Positions 27,533 through 35,072 of a stretch of 42,970 nt of DNA are shown piece by piece. The stretch's first letter is position 1. Each line of letters starts with the position of its first letter. The translations under genes and the position numbers were made by a program. Below the pieces are notes generated by a model. It worked only from the letters and a program-made list of their open reading frames with translations, made no database searches and was not told the DNA's origin. Origin of the DNA: DASRJW01 sp035649435 (GTDB lineage: Bacteria; Krumholzibacteriota; Krumholzibacteriia; G020349025); the NCBI GenBank assembly GCA_035649435.1, contig DASRJO010000152.1:1-42970 (forward strand). The letters are read 5' to 3'.

Positions 27533-28327
27533 TCATTCGTTGTGGTGCGGGCGCAGCCATTCCAGCAGCAAGGAGTAACTCTGTGGCAGGAGGTTGCCTT
27601 CGCTGTCGGTGATGGGGAGGGTGCGCTGGTGACGGACGAGCGCTTCGAGGGCCAGTCCGGTGGCGAGCTTCGATGGCCGCCACGGCTGAAGCTCGGGGCA
27701 TGTCGCAGCGAGCGCCCTCGCGATGTCGTCCATGGTCGAGTCGTCCGTGCGCATGGCGGCCTCGATCTCGACCTCGTGGTGCCGAAAAGGTGTCCCTTCC
27801 ACCACGTAGATCACGGTGTCGATGGCGAGCACGGCCAAGGCTTCGTTTCCAATGCCGAGAACGTCGCGCGGGCGACGGAGCGTGCGCCGGTCCTGAATGG
27901 GTGAAAACCCAGCGCTCTGCAACGCCGGCAGCGGACCGGCGGAGCGATCGCCCATCGCCGCGTTTGTGGGTGCCAGCGCTGCGGGCCAATCGTTGCCGAG
28001 CTCGTCGCGAATGCGCGTCCTGAGCTCGGGGTCCGTCGGGTCGCCTTCCAGCTCGAGCCGCTGCACTGCTATCCCGCGGTGGCGCGAACGGCCCTTCAAA
28101 CACAGAAGCCAGCGATCGCCCAGGTGGCGCACGCGCAGCGCATACCCGCGCTGGCGCAAGCGGCGCTCGGGAAGATCGAGATAGACATCCCGGAGGTCTT
28201 CGGGGGCTCGATGCCGCAGCGAGAAATCGGCGAGGCGATTGGCGGTTTCGAGACGCGCGAGAACGGCCATGGGCTCGACTGCGGCGAGGACGAAGGTGAT
28301 CTCGATCTCGTGGTTGAGAGAGGGCAT
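27533..28327 (-). CDS. CYTH-domain protein
   Basis: 264 residues; start ATG at 28327 ('MPSLNHEIEITF'). The CYTH fold (triphosphate tunnel metalloenzymes: adenylate cyclase CyaB, thiamine triphosphatase, inorganic triphosphatase) is indicated by the N-terminal ExE strand, 'DVYLDLPERRLRQRGYALRVR', 'WLLCLKGRS', 'RLELEG', 'EVEIEAAM' and the closing 'PSKLATGLAL'. The defining ExExK motif reads EIEIT, so its Lys is replaced by Thr. Most of the Arg/Lys/Glu tunnel residues remain, so substrate binding could be kept with altered chemistry. An insert of about 40 residues sits in the middle. It is divergent from lspA. The substrate cannot be assigned. Confidence 0.78.
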   Translation of the reverse strand: MPSLNHEIEITFVLAAVEPMAVLARLETANRLADFSLRHRAPEDLRDVYLDLPERRLRQRGYALRVRHLGDRWLLCLKGRSRHRGIAVQRLELEGDPTDPELRTRIRDELGNDWPAALAPTNAAMGDRSAGPLPALQSAGFSPIQDRRTLRRPRDVLGIGNEALAVLAIDTVIYVVEGTPFRHHEVEIEAAMRTDDSTMDDIARALAATCPELQPWRPSKLATGLALEALVRHQRTLPITDSEGNLLPQSYSLLLEWLRPHHNE

Positions 28328-28362
28328 CGTTGCAGCTCTTCGCGGCGGAGATTGGGGCCCGG

Positions 28363-28378
28363 GGCATGGTAGCATGCC
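28363..28378. promoter_or_regulatory. Inverted repeat overlapping possible lspA -10
   Basis: GGCATG (28363-28368), a GTAG centre and CATGCC (28373-28378) make a perfect 6-bp inverted repeat. Its middle contains TAGCAT (28370-28375) with TGG before it, resembling an extended -10 element of lspA. The repeat sits between the divergent CYTH and lspA genes. Confidence 0.35.
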
Positions 28379-28456
28379 GGCTCGTCTCTGCCGCACAGCG
28401 AGTCTCGATCGAGACATCGAAAGTGGGCACCGGGCCGATCGCAACCAAGGAGACCG

Positions 28457-28963
28457 ATGGCGCGCAAATGGGTCGTATTCGCGATTGTCGTCGTGGTTCT
28501 CGTGTTGCTCGATCAGGGGACGAAACGCTGGGCGCTGGAGACGCTGGAGCGGGGCATGACACAGCACGCGTGGGGTGGCGCGCTCCTTCTCACGCTCAGC
28601 TTCAATCGGGGTGCCGCCTTCGGCCTCGACCTGGGCCCGGCATCCCGGCCGCTTTTCATTCTTTTGTCTCTCGTCGTGCTGATCTGGCTCGGCACCGTCT
28701 ACCAACGCACGCCTGCGGGATCTCGATCACGCGCCGCGGGTGTGGCGCTCGTGAGCGGTGGGGCCATCGGGAACTTGATCGATCGAGTGCTGTCGGGCCG
28801 CGGCGTGGTGGATTTTCTCGGGCCTTACGATCTCGGCATCATGGTGTGGCCGATCTTCAACCTGGCGGACTGCTGGGTGGTCGCCGGGATCGCACTCCTC
28901 GTGCTCTCCATGCGGCGAGGGCACCTGACGACCGGAGAGCTCAAGGCAGACGCACGATCTTGA
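28457..28963 (+). CDS. lspA: Signal peptidase II (lipoprotein signal peptidase)
   Basis: 168 residues with four predicted membrane helices. It cleaves the signal peptide of diacylated prolipoproteins at the inner membrane. The aspartyl-protease dyad is Asp119 in 'GRGVVDF' and Asp138 in 'FNLADCWV'. Also conserved are 'LDQGTK' (Asp19), 'FNRGAAFG' and 'GNLIDRV'. The ATG is preceded by AAGGAG. The nearby phosphatase at 25516 carries a lipobox and is a likely substrate. Its 3' end overlaps the end of the opposite-strand NHL gene by 23 bases. Confidence 0.95.
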   Translation: MARKWVVFAIVVVVLVLLDQGTKRWALETLERGMTQHAWGGALLLTLSFNRGAAFGLDLGPASRPLFILLSLVVLIWLGTVYQRTPAGSRSRAAGVALVSGGAIGNLIDRVLSGRGVVDFLGPYDLGIMVWPIFNLADCWVVAGIALLVLSMRRGHLTTGELKADARS

Positions 28964-30296
28964 CGCTCCGCGCCGGGGCGTCGTCGACCCGCACATCCAC
29001 GAAGTAGACACCGGGCGGCACGGTGTCGCCATCGACACGTGTTCCATCCCAGTCCAGTGCATGATCTCCGGCAGGCATCGTGCCGGCGTACAACGTCTGC
29101 ACCAGCCTGCCCGCGCTGTCGTAGACCCGGGCTGAGACGCGATGATCACGCGCGCCAGCCAAGTCGGAGCCAGCGAAACCGAAGCGGACCCAGGTCGAGC
29201 CGCGCGTGGGATTCGGAGACACGAGCAACGTCGTGAGCAATGCCGTTTGCGGGCCGGCGCTGGTCGTCGCGGTGCTCGAGAACTTCTGAATGCGGTGGTT
29301 CTGGCTATCGGAAACGAAGACATCGCCGTCGGTATGGTCGATCGCGATCCCGAGCGGGAAATAGAACTGACCATCGCCCAATGCAAGCGGGCCGGGGGGG
29401 TCGACGCATCCGCTGCCATCGGAGAGACGGCACTGGCTGCCACTCGTTTCCTGGAAGGCACCCGAAGCTCCGAACATCTGCACCCGATGGTTGTTCGTAT
29501 CGACCACGAACACCTCGACCCCGACCACCTGGCCCGTCGAAACGGCCAGTCCTCCCGGGAACTGGAACTGCCCGTTCCCTGCGCCCATGGATCCCCAGGT
29601 CACCAGGAATTGCCCGGTCGACGTGAACTTCTGCACCCGGTTGTTGATCGTGTCCACGACGTAGACCTGATTGCTGTCATTCACCGTGACGCTGCGCGGC
29701 GACTGGAACTGGCCGTTTCCCGTTCCGAGCGTGCCCCAGGTGGCGATGAACACACCCGTGCTGGTGAACTTCTGAACCCGCTTGTTCGGGAAGCCGTCCT
29801 CGGAGACGAAGACATGAAAGCTGTCGTCGACAACGATGCCGCGCGGGGATTTGAACTGCCCGATTCCAGTGCCCGTGGTGCCCCACTGTCGCAGGTACGT
29901 TCCCGTGCTCGAGAACACCTGCACCCGATCGTTGAAGAAGTCGGTGACGTAGACCTGACCGTTCGCATCGACCGCGACATCGCGCGGCGAATTGAACTGG
30001 CCGTTGCCGACGCCTGAGTCCCCCCAGGTCGACACGAAGGCCCCATCGTTGGAGAAGACCTGAATCCGGTGGTTGGCCCGGTCGGCGACGTAGAGGTTGC
30101 CCCCTGCTCCGACCACCAGGCCGCTCGGCTCGCGGAACTGGCCGTTCGCGGAGCCCTGGCTGCCCCATTTGGTGACGAACTGCAGGGCGGCAGACGCAAT
30201 GGCCGGGAGTGCGGCGAGGCAACATCCCGTGAGGATTGCCCGCGTGACCACGAGACGAAGAGACGGAGCTTTATGCGCGAAACACGCGGCAGTCAT
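28941..30296 (-). CDS. Secreted six-blade NHL-repeat protein with FlgD-like C-terminus
   Basis: 451 residues from an ATG preceded by GGAGG. After a signal peptide (ending near 'AIASAAL') come six NHL repeats of about 45 residues, each with the pattern 'WG..G.GNGQF..PRG' and 'VYV.D..N.RVQ.F', enough for a complete beta-propeller. Repeats 2-5 are very alike in DNA as well. 'GSQCRLSDGSGC' in blade 6 may hold a disulphide. The last 85 residues ('SPNPTRGSTWVRFGF', 'ARVYDSAGRLVQTLYAG', 'PPGVYFVDVRVDD') are a FlgD Ig-like module like those at the C-termini of secreted proteins in FCB bacteria. It probably binds polymer or protein at the surface. No catalytic residues are visible. Confidence 0.85.
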   Translation of the reverse strand: MTAACFAHKAPSLRLVVTRAILTGCCLAALPAIASAALQFVTKWGSQGSANGQFREPSGLVVGAGGNLYVADRANHRIQVFSNDGAFVSTWGDSGVGNGQFNSPRDVAVDANGQVYVTDFFNDRVQVFSSTGTYLRQWGTTGTGIGQFKSPRGIVVDDSFHVFVSEDGFPNKRVQKFTSTGVFIATWGTLGTGNGQFQSPRSVTVNDSNQVYVVDTINNRVQKFTSTGQFLVTWGSMGAGNGQFQFPGGLAVSTGQVVGVEVFVVDTNNHRVQMFGASGAFQETSGSQCRLSDGSGCVDPPGPLALGDGQFYFPLGIAIDHTDGDVFVSDSQNHRIQKFSSTATTSAGPQTALLTTLLVSPNPTRGSTWVRFGFAGSDLAGARDHRVSARVYDSAGRLVQTLYAGTMPAGDHALDWDGTRVDGDTVPPGVYFVDVRVDDAPARSVKIVRLP

Positions 30297-30318
30297 GGAA
30301 GGCCTCCAGGATACGCAT

Positions 30319-30324
30319 AGTTTA
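30319..30324 (-). promoter_or_regulatory. Possible extended -10 of the NHL gene
   Basis: On the minus strand TGC-TAAACT, 23 bases before the ATG at 30296, with no obvious -35. The remaining 30325-30584 between the NHL and PEP-CTERM genes holds no gene I can support. Confidence 0.3.
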
Positions 30325-30584
30325 GCACGCGGAAGCACATTCCAGACAGATGTTTACGCCTACGTGCCCGGCGCCGCAGTGCCAGCCAGGGTTAACGGCT
30401 CGAGGGGTGTCGAATTGTGTCAAGACGCCCGACGATGGAGGCACGTTCGCCATCCCCTCGTCTTCGAAGGCATACACGCCAGACCGGAACCTGTTGTGGG
30501 AGCGCTGGATGCTTGCCGCGCCCAAGGCGTGGCGGAAATCGTCAAATAATCGACACTGCGTCTCGAGCGGCCTGTCCGAGTCGG

Positions 30585-31268
30585 CTACGAGCGGCGCTTG
30601 CGCCAGAACATCGAGGTGCCGAGCAACCCCGCTCCGAGCAGCATCAAGGTGCCGGGCTCAGGGGTGGCCACTCCGGCGTCATGAGAGAAGGGAGCCTTGA
30701 TCGCATGGACGGACCCTTCGACATGGTTGAAGGCGTCGAAGTGGACCATCGAGAACCCCGTGATCGCGACGTCGTAGACGTTGATCTGGCCTGTCGACGG
30801 GAAGACCCCCGGGAAGCTGTTGACGAAGTCCCCAACGGGGGAATCCGTCTGGTCGAAGTCCCCGAGCTCCCACTGAAGGAAGCTCGTGCCGGCCCCATAG
30901 ATGCCATGAGCGGGAAGGGAGTGGCCATCGCTCATCACGGGCAACGTGCCATCTGCGCCAACACCAAGGGTTTGCGTCGGCGCTTGGGGCAGGGATGGGT
31001 CGGTGACCAGCGTCGCCGTGGACGATGAGAGAGAGATCGACCCGCTCTCGCTCGTCAAGAAGGCGGCGGAGAGCTTGACGTCCTGAATGGTGCCATGCTG
31101 GGCCACGTTCCCGATCACCCAGAGACGCATGTTGTTCGACTGAATGACCCAGCTCTCCGAGTCGGTGTCGTACGTAGCGCCTTCGATGTAGAGCTGGAGA
31201 ACGGGCTGTGCCTGAACGGCGGTCCCGGCCAGTGCGACGAGAAGTATGGTCAACAGCTTGAGTTTCAT
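30585..31268 (-). CDS. PEP-CTERM surface protein
   Basis: 227 residues. An N-terminal signal peptide (MKLKLLTILLVALAGTAVQA) precedes a Ser/Thr/Gly-rich secreted region of about 175 residues with no named domain. The C-terminus is the exosortase-sorting signal: 'TPEPGTLMLLGAGLLG' followed by a transmembrane stretch and a basic tail WRKRRS. Such proteins are cut at PEP by an exosortase and retained in an exopolysaccharide matrix. No exosortase gene is in the window. The start is the ATG at 31268; no strong ribosome-binding site is visible. A sigma54 promoter lies 58 bases upstream with a 33-bp dyad beyond it. Neighbouring polysaccharide genes fit a role in biofilm or floc. Confidence 0.85.
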   Translation of the reverse strand: MKLKLLTILLVALAGTAVQAQPVLQLYIEGATYDTDSESWVIQSNNMRLWVIGNVAQHGTIQDVKLSAAFLTSESGSISLSSSTATLVTDPSLPQAPTQTLGVGADGTLPVMSDGHSLPAHGIYGAGTSFLQWELGDFDQTDSPVGDFVNSFPGVFPSTGQINVYDVAITGFSMVHFDAFNHVEGSVHAIKAPFSHDAGVATPEPGTLMLLGAGLLGTSMFWRKRRS

Positions 31269-31325
31269 TGCAGGCCCAGACCTTTCAGTTGCTCCCAATG
31301 ACCGCCCAGCAAACACAGGGCGTCT

Positions 31326-31341
31326 CGCAAGGGGCGTTCCA
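31326..31341 (-). promoter_or_regulatory. Sigma54 promoter of the PEP-CTERM gene
   Basis: On the minus strand TGGAACGCCCCTTGCG matches the sigma54 consensus TGGCACG-N4-TTGCW at 10 of 12 fixed positions, with GG and GC exactly 10 bases apart. The -12 end is about 58 bases before the ATG. RpoN-dependent control by PrsK/PrsR is established for PEP-CTERM genes in some bacteria. Confidence 0.65.
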
Positions 31342-31353
31342 GTGCTGATTCCG

Positions 31354-31386
31354 TTGATTTAAAACATGTTACATCAAGTTAATCAA
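31354..31386. promoter_or_regulatory. 33-bp AT-rich dyad upstream of the sigma54 promoter
   Basis: TTGATT-N6-ATGT (31354-31369) mirrors ACAT-N6-AATCAA (31371-31386) exactly in its conserved positions about a single central base, 31370. It is the AT-richest patch of the neighbourhood and begins 13 bases above the -24 element. It is a candidate site for a dimeric activator or second regulator. Confidence 0.6.
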
Positions 31387-31430
31387 ACGGAACTGTAGTT
31401 CTTTCCGACGCCAGTAGCCCCAGGTATCGC

Positions 31431-33032
31431 CTAACCCCTGCTGCCCTGTCGGGTTCTTCGTACCCGACGCAGCCGTTGGAGGACCCAACGCCTCTCGTTC
31501 ACGTCGATCGCCACGTACCACGCAAGTGGCAAGTATGCCACAACGGTGGCGACACCGCAGGAAAGAAGGGTTGGAAAGGTTTCCGCCCCGATGCCTCGCA
31601 CCAGCCACCACCCAAGCACGAAGAGCAGACCCCCTGCGGCGAGAGGCCGCAGATGGACGCACCGGAAGAGCCCCCAGCCGCCGATTTCAAGAAATCGACA
31701 GGCATGGCGGGCGAACACCAGCTGTGAAACCAGCGAACCGACCAGAACTCCCGCAGCGACACCCGCAATCCCCAGCGGCACGACGAGCGCGATGCCGATG
31801 AGAATGACCAGCCCTGATGTGAGCGCCGACACCCGGACCAGGACTCCGAGCTGGCCGACGCCGATGAAGAAGCGCCAAAGCAAAGGCTGGAGACTCTCCA
31901 CCAACGTGCTGGCGGCGAGGAGCCACAAGACCGGTCGGCCGCGAGCGGCGTATTCGGGCCCGATCCAGAGCGAGATGAACGGGGTGCCGAGGAGGAACAA
32001 CAGGACCAGGACCGGCAAGGTCGAGAGCAGAACGTAACGCGAATAACGCAGGTAGATGGATTTCAGCAAGGCGAGTTCCTGCCGGCTCGCCAGCTCGCTG
32101 AACATCGGCATGAACCCAGTAGTCAGTCCCCACGAGACCTGGCGACTGTAGTCGACGAGACGCGAGGGGATGGCGTAGAACGCGGTCGCGGCCGATGAAA
32201 GGCCCGTGCTGATGATGATCGGTTGGGCGTGAGTCATGAGCCGTGTGGTGGTGGCGGAAACGAAGATGCGGCTGCCGAAGCCGAGCAGCTCACGGAAAGA
32301 GCTGCGCTGCAGCCCTCGCCACCGCAGGCGCAGCGACGGGAAGGCACGCCGGCACACCAGGATCGTGGCGGAGAGGGCGCAGACATCCGTCGTCAGCTTG
32401 CTGGCGGCGAGGGCCAGCATGCCACCGCGGGGGAGGAACAGCACCAAGAGCGCAGCGTTCGCAATCCAGGTGCCGATGTCGATCAAGTTCTTGGCGTAAT
32501 ACATCTGCCAGCCGAACAGAATGCCCGCGAACAAGTAGTTCATGAACATGATCAGGGCGTCGGCCGCGAGGACCGTGAACACCCAACGCAAGTGCGGCAC
32601 TTGCGCCAAATCTTCGATGAAGCGCGGCACCAGTGGCGGCAACACGAGCGCGAATATCACGACGGTCATCCCGCCAACCGCAAGGAAGAAGTAGAAGGCG
32701 GCGCTCAGCAGCTCGCGCAGCTTTGCTTCGTCGCCACGAGCCTTGTATTGCCCCACCAGCTTCACCACGGCCGGCTGCACGCCCATCTCCAGAATGCTGG
32801 CGTAGCCGATGAAAGACATGAGCAGTACCCAGAAGCCGTACAGGGAATCACCCAGTGTGCGCACGATGAACGGCGTGAGTGCGAAACCAATCGCGAGCGA
32901 AACGGCGTAGCCCGAGACGTTGGAGAGCGAATTCACCGTGAGCCGGCGATGCATACCCGGGCGCGAGGAAGGCTCTGACGCTGGCCGTGGGGAGTCCGGG
33001 GCGACCGGAGCTGCGCCTGACCGAGGTTGCAT
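31431..33032 (-). CDS. Polysaccharide flippase / oligosaccharide transporter (Wzx/MATE-like)
   Basis: 533 residues from an ATG at 33032. About 12-14 membrane helices run from 'NVSGYAVSLAIGFALTPFIV' onwards, with the family-typical 'LGDSLYGFWVLLMSFIGY' and long hydrophobic stretches in the second half ('SGLVILIGIALVVPLGIAGV' region). It moves lipid-linked sugar repeat units from the cytoplasmic to the periplasmic side before polymerisation. A later ATG at 'MHRRLTVNS' is possible and would remove the basic Pro-rich N-terminal tail. It lies beside the PEP-CTERM gene and 2 kb from a polysaccharide operon, whose sugar precursor enzymes it may serve. No polymerase gene is seen here. Confidence 0.87.
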   Translation of the reverse strand: MQPRSGAAPVAPDSPRPASEPSSRPGMHRRLTVNSLSNVSGYAVSLAIGFALTPFIVRTLGDSLYGFWVLLMSFIGYASILEMGVQPAVVKLVGQYKARGDEAKLRELLSAAFYFFLAVGGMTVVIFALVLPPLVPRFIEDLAQVPHLRWVFTVLAADALIMFMNYLFAGILFGWQMYYAKNLIDIGTWIANAALLVLFLPRGGMLALAASKLTTDVCALSATILVCRRAFPSLRLRWRGLQRSSFRELLGFGSRIFVSATTTRLMTHAQPIIISTGLSSAATAFYAIPSRLVDYSRQVSWGLTTGFMPMFSELASRQELALLKSIYLRYSRYVLLSTLPVLVLLFLLGTPFISLWIGPEYAARGRPVLWLLAASTLVESLQPLLWRFFIGVGQLGVLVRVSALTSGLVILIGIALVVPLGIAGVAAGVLVGSLVSQLVFARHACRFLEIGGWGLFRCVHLRPLAAGGLLFVLGWWLVRGIGAETFPTLLSCGVATVVAYLPLAWYVAIDVNERRWVLQRLRRVRRTRQGSRG

Positions 33033-33152
33033 GAAAACCTGCCTGGTACGAGCAATGAGGTGGCGAGGTCGCGGCACAGGTTGCCCAAATCGGGGTCGCC
33101 AGCGTGGATCTAAACAGAGAGTGACAGAAGCTGGACGCGTCGCCAAGGCGGT

Positions 33153-33181
33153 TGTCAGCGCGCGCGGGAATGGTGTCTAAT
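33153..33181 (+). promoter_or_regulatory. Sigma70-type promoter of the DUF2341/LamG gene
   Basis: TTGTCA (33153-33158), a 17-base spacer and TCTAAT (33176-33181), each one mismatch from consensus, 86 bases before the ATG at 33268. Confidence 0.65.
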
Positions 33182-33267
33182 CGGGACCACCTGTGATCGC
33201 GGTTGTTGAAAAGCCGAGGTCTGGGTCCCCGCCCGGCCGCGCGGTCGCACGCTTGGAGGAGCAGAGA

Positions 33268-34986
33268 ATGCCGAGCTCGACATCGAGGCGCTTGCGCCTG
33301 GCATTCGCCGTCCTTGGCGTGCTTGTCCTCGACCGCGCCTGGGCTGGGAATGGGGAGAACGCGGAGCTCGAGGTGGCGGCGGCATGGCTCGACCCAAGCT
33401 GGGAATACCGCATGAAGTTCACGGTTGTCGGGGCCAAGATCGCCGGCACCTCGACGTTGACCGACTTCCCGCTCCTGCTGCACCTCGACGACGAGCGCGC
33501 CAGTGTCTTCGACAAGGCCAAGCCCGACGCGAGCGACATCGTGATCACCAGCGCCGATGGCACCACACCCCTTTCACGCCAGGTCGTGAGCTGGAACCGC
33601 GACGTGCACGACGCCGAGATCTGGTTCCGAGCCGACGCGTTGTCCAAGACATCGCGCGAGTTCTACCTCTACTACGGCAATGCCGACACCAGCCTGGCGG
33701 TGCACGATGGCAGCGTCTGGTCGCCGGAGTATCTCGGTGTCTATCACTTCGCCGAGGATCCGGGCGCCGGTGTGCTGCGGGATTACGGACCGCACGCGAA
33801 CGACGCCAGGGCCGGGACCAATGCCGCGTTCACCAGCGCCGACACCATCGCCGGCGCCGCAGGCCAGGGGTGGCGCTTCAACGGCACCACGCACTGGATC
33901 GACGGCGATGCGGTGCAGTCGTCGGACAGCAGCCATACCATCAGCGCCTGGTTCGCCTGCTGGAATCAGTTGCGTCCGGATGACGCCGACTTCGCCTTCT
34001 CGGTGGAGGAAGGCTTCTGGCACCTGTCGGCCAAGCGCAACAGCCAGCAGCGCCGGCCCGACTTCGCGCAAGGCGGATTCTTCACCTGGCACCCGGCGAC
34101 GTTGGACACGCTCTTGCACCAATTCGTTTGGGCGATGGACGGCGTGGCCGATACCATCCGCTTCTACTTCGACGGCGTCGAAGCGGACATCCTTTTGCGC
34201 GCGGCGCCGCCCAACTCGCGCGTCTATCGCGGGCTGCGGCTGAAAGGGGAAATCGGGATCGCGAGCCCCTTGTTCGGCAATCACTTCGATCTGATGGAAG
34301 GCATCGTCGACGAGTTTCGCATCCAAACGGGTGTGCGACGCCCGAACTGGGTGGCGACCGAATACAACAACATTTCCGATCCAGCGAGCTTCTATGTCTT
34401 CGGCACCGAAGACAACGGCACACCCGTGCACTTGTTGTCGTTCACGGCGTCGAGGGAACCGCAGCGCGCCGTCTTGCAATGGAGCGTGCGAGAATGGACT
34501 GCGGACGTGCGGGGTTTCCACGTCCATCGGGGTGACGACGCGGCCTCTTCGCAGCGACTGACGACCGCGCTGCTCGCGGGCGAGCGCGACTATGTATGGG
34601 TCGATGACGAGCCTCCCGCCGGCCCGACGCGTTACTGGCTGCAGGAATGGCTGCACGACGGCACGGCGATCTGGCATGGACCGGCACTCCTGGTGGAGGC
34701 GCGGCCCCTGACGTTGTTCCTGGGCGCGAACACGCCGAACCCGTTCGGCACGCGCACGCAGATCGGGTTCCAATTGGATTCACCGGGTGCGGTGCGACTC
34801 GATGTGTACGATGCCGCGGGCCGGTTCGTGGCGCGACTCGTGAGCGCGACGTTGCCGGCGGGCGCGCACTCGATCGACTGGGACGGGCGCGATGATTCTG
34901 GAGTGCGCGCGCCCTCCGGTGTGTACTTCACCCGGCTGCAAAGCGGCGGCGCCGTGGTCACGCGCAAGCTATTGCTCAACCGGTAG
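33268..34986 (+). CDS. Secreted DUF2341/LamG protein with FlgD-like C-terminal module
   Basis: 572 residues; the ATG at 33268 follows GGAGGA by 7-8 bases. After a signal peptide comes DUF2341 ('WEYRMKFTVVGAKI', 'DFPLLLHLDD', 'TSREFYLYYGNAD'), then a LamG/concanavalin-like lectin fold ('YHFAEDPGAG', 'GWRFNGTTHWIDG', 'TISAWFACW', 'VDEFRIQTGVRRPNWV'). The last 170 residues hold a fibronectin-like region ('VREWTADVRGFHVHRGDD', 'YWLQEWLHDG') and a FlgD Ig-like module ('NTPNPFGTRTQIGFQLD', 'LDVYDAAGRFVARLV', 'GVYFTRLQSGG'). It probably binds a carbohydrate at the surface. The same C-terminal double module is present in the protein at 41054. It has its own promoter and is divergent from the flippase. 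Confidence 0.83.
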   Translation: MPSSTSRRLRLAFAVLGVLVLDRAWAGNGENAELEVAAAWLDPSWEYRMKFTVVGAKIAGTSTLTDFPLLLHLDDERASVFDKAKPDASDIVITSADGTTPLSRQVVSWNRDVHDAEIWFRADALSKTSREFYLYYGNADTSLAVHDGSVWSPEYLGVYHFAEDPGAGVLRDYGPHANDARAGTNAAFTSADTIAGAAGQGWRFNGTTHWIDGDAVQSSDSSHTISAWFACWNQLRPDDADFAFSVEEGFWHLSAKRNSQQRRPDFAQGGFFTWHPATLDTLLHQFVWAMDGVADTIRFYFDGVEADILLRAAPPNSRVYRGLRLKGEIGIASPLFGNHFDLMEGIVDEFRIQTGVRRPNWVATEYNNISDPASFYVFGTEDNGTPVHLLSFTASREPQRAVLQWSVREWTADVRGFHVHRGDDAASSQRLTTALLAGERDYVWVDDEPPAGPTRYWLQEWLHDGTAIWHGPALLVEARPLTLFLGANTPNPFGTRTQIGFQLDSPGAVRLDVYDAAGRFVARLVSATLPAGAHSIDWDGRDDSGVRAPSGVYFTRLQSGGAVVTRKLLLNR

Positions 34987-35072
34987 ACTCACAGGAAGCC
35001 TGGCTAGTCGTTCTGGGTCGCTCGCGGACCCCGCCGCGGAGCGGCCGCGCGCAAAGCAGGAGGCATGCGTCG

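Noticed and set aside
30322..30525. 67-codon minus-strand frame upstream of the NHL gene
   Set aside because: It includes two Cys pairs and suggests a zinc-ribbon-like tail, but has no ribosome-binding site and runs into the possible NHL promoter.
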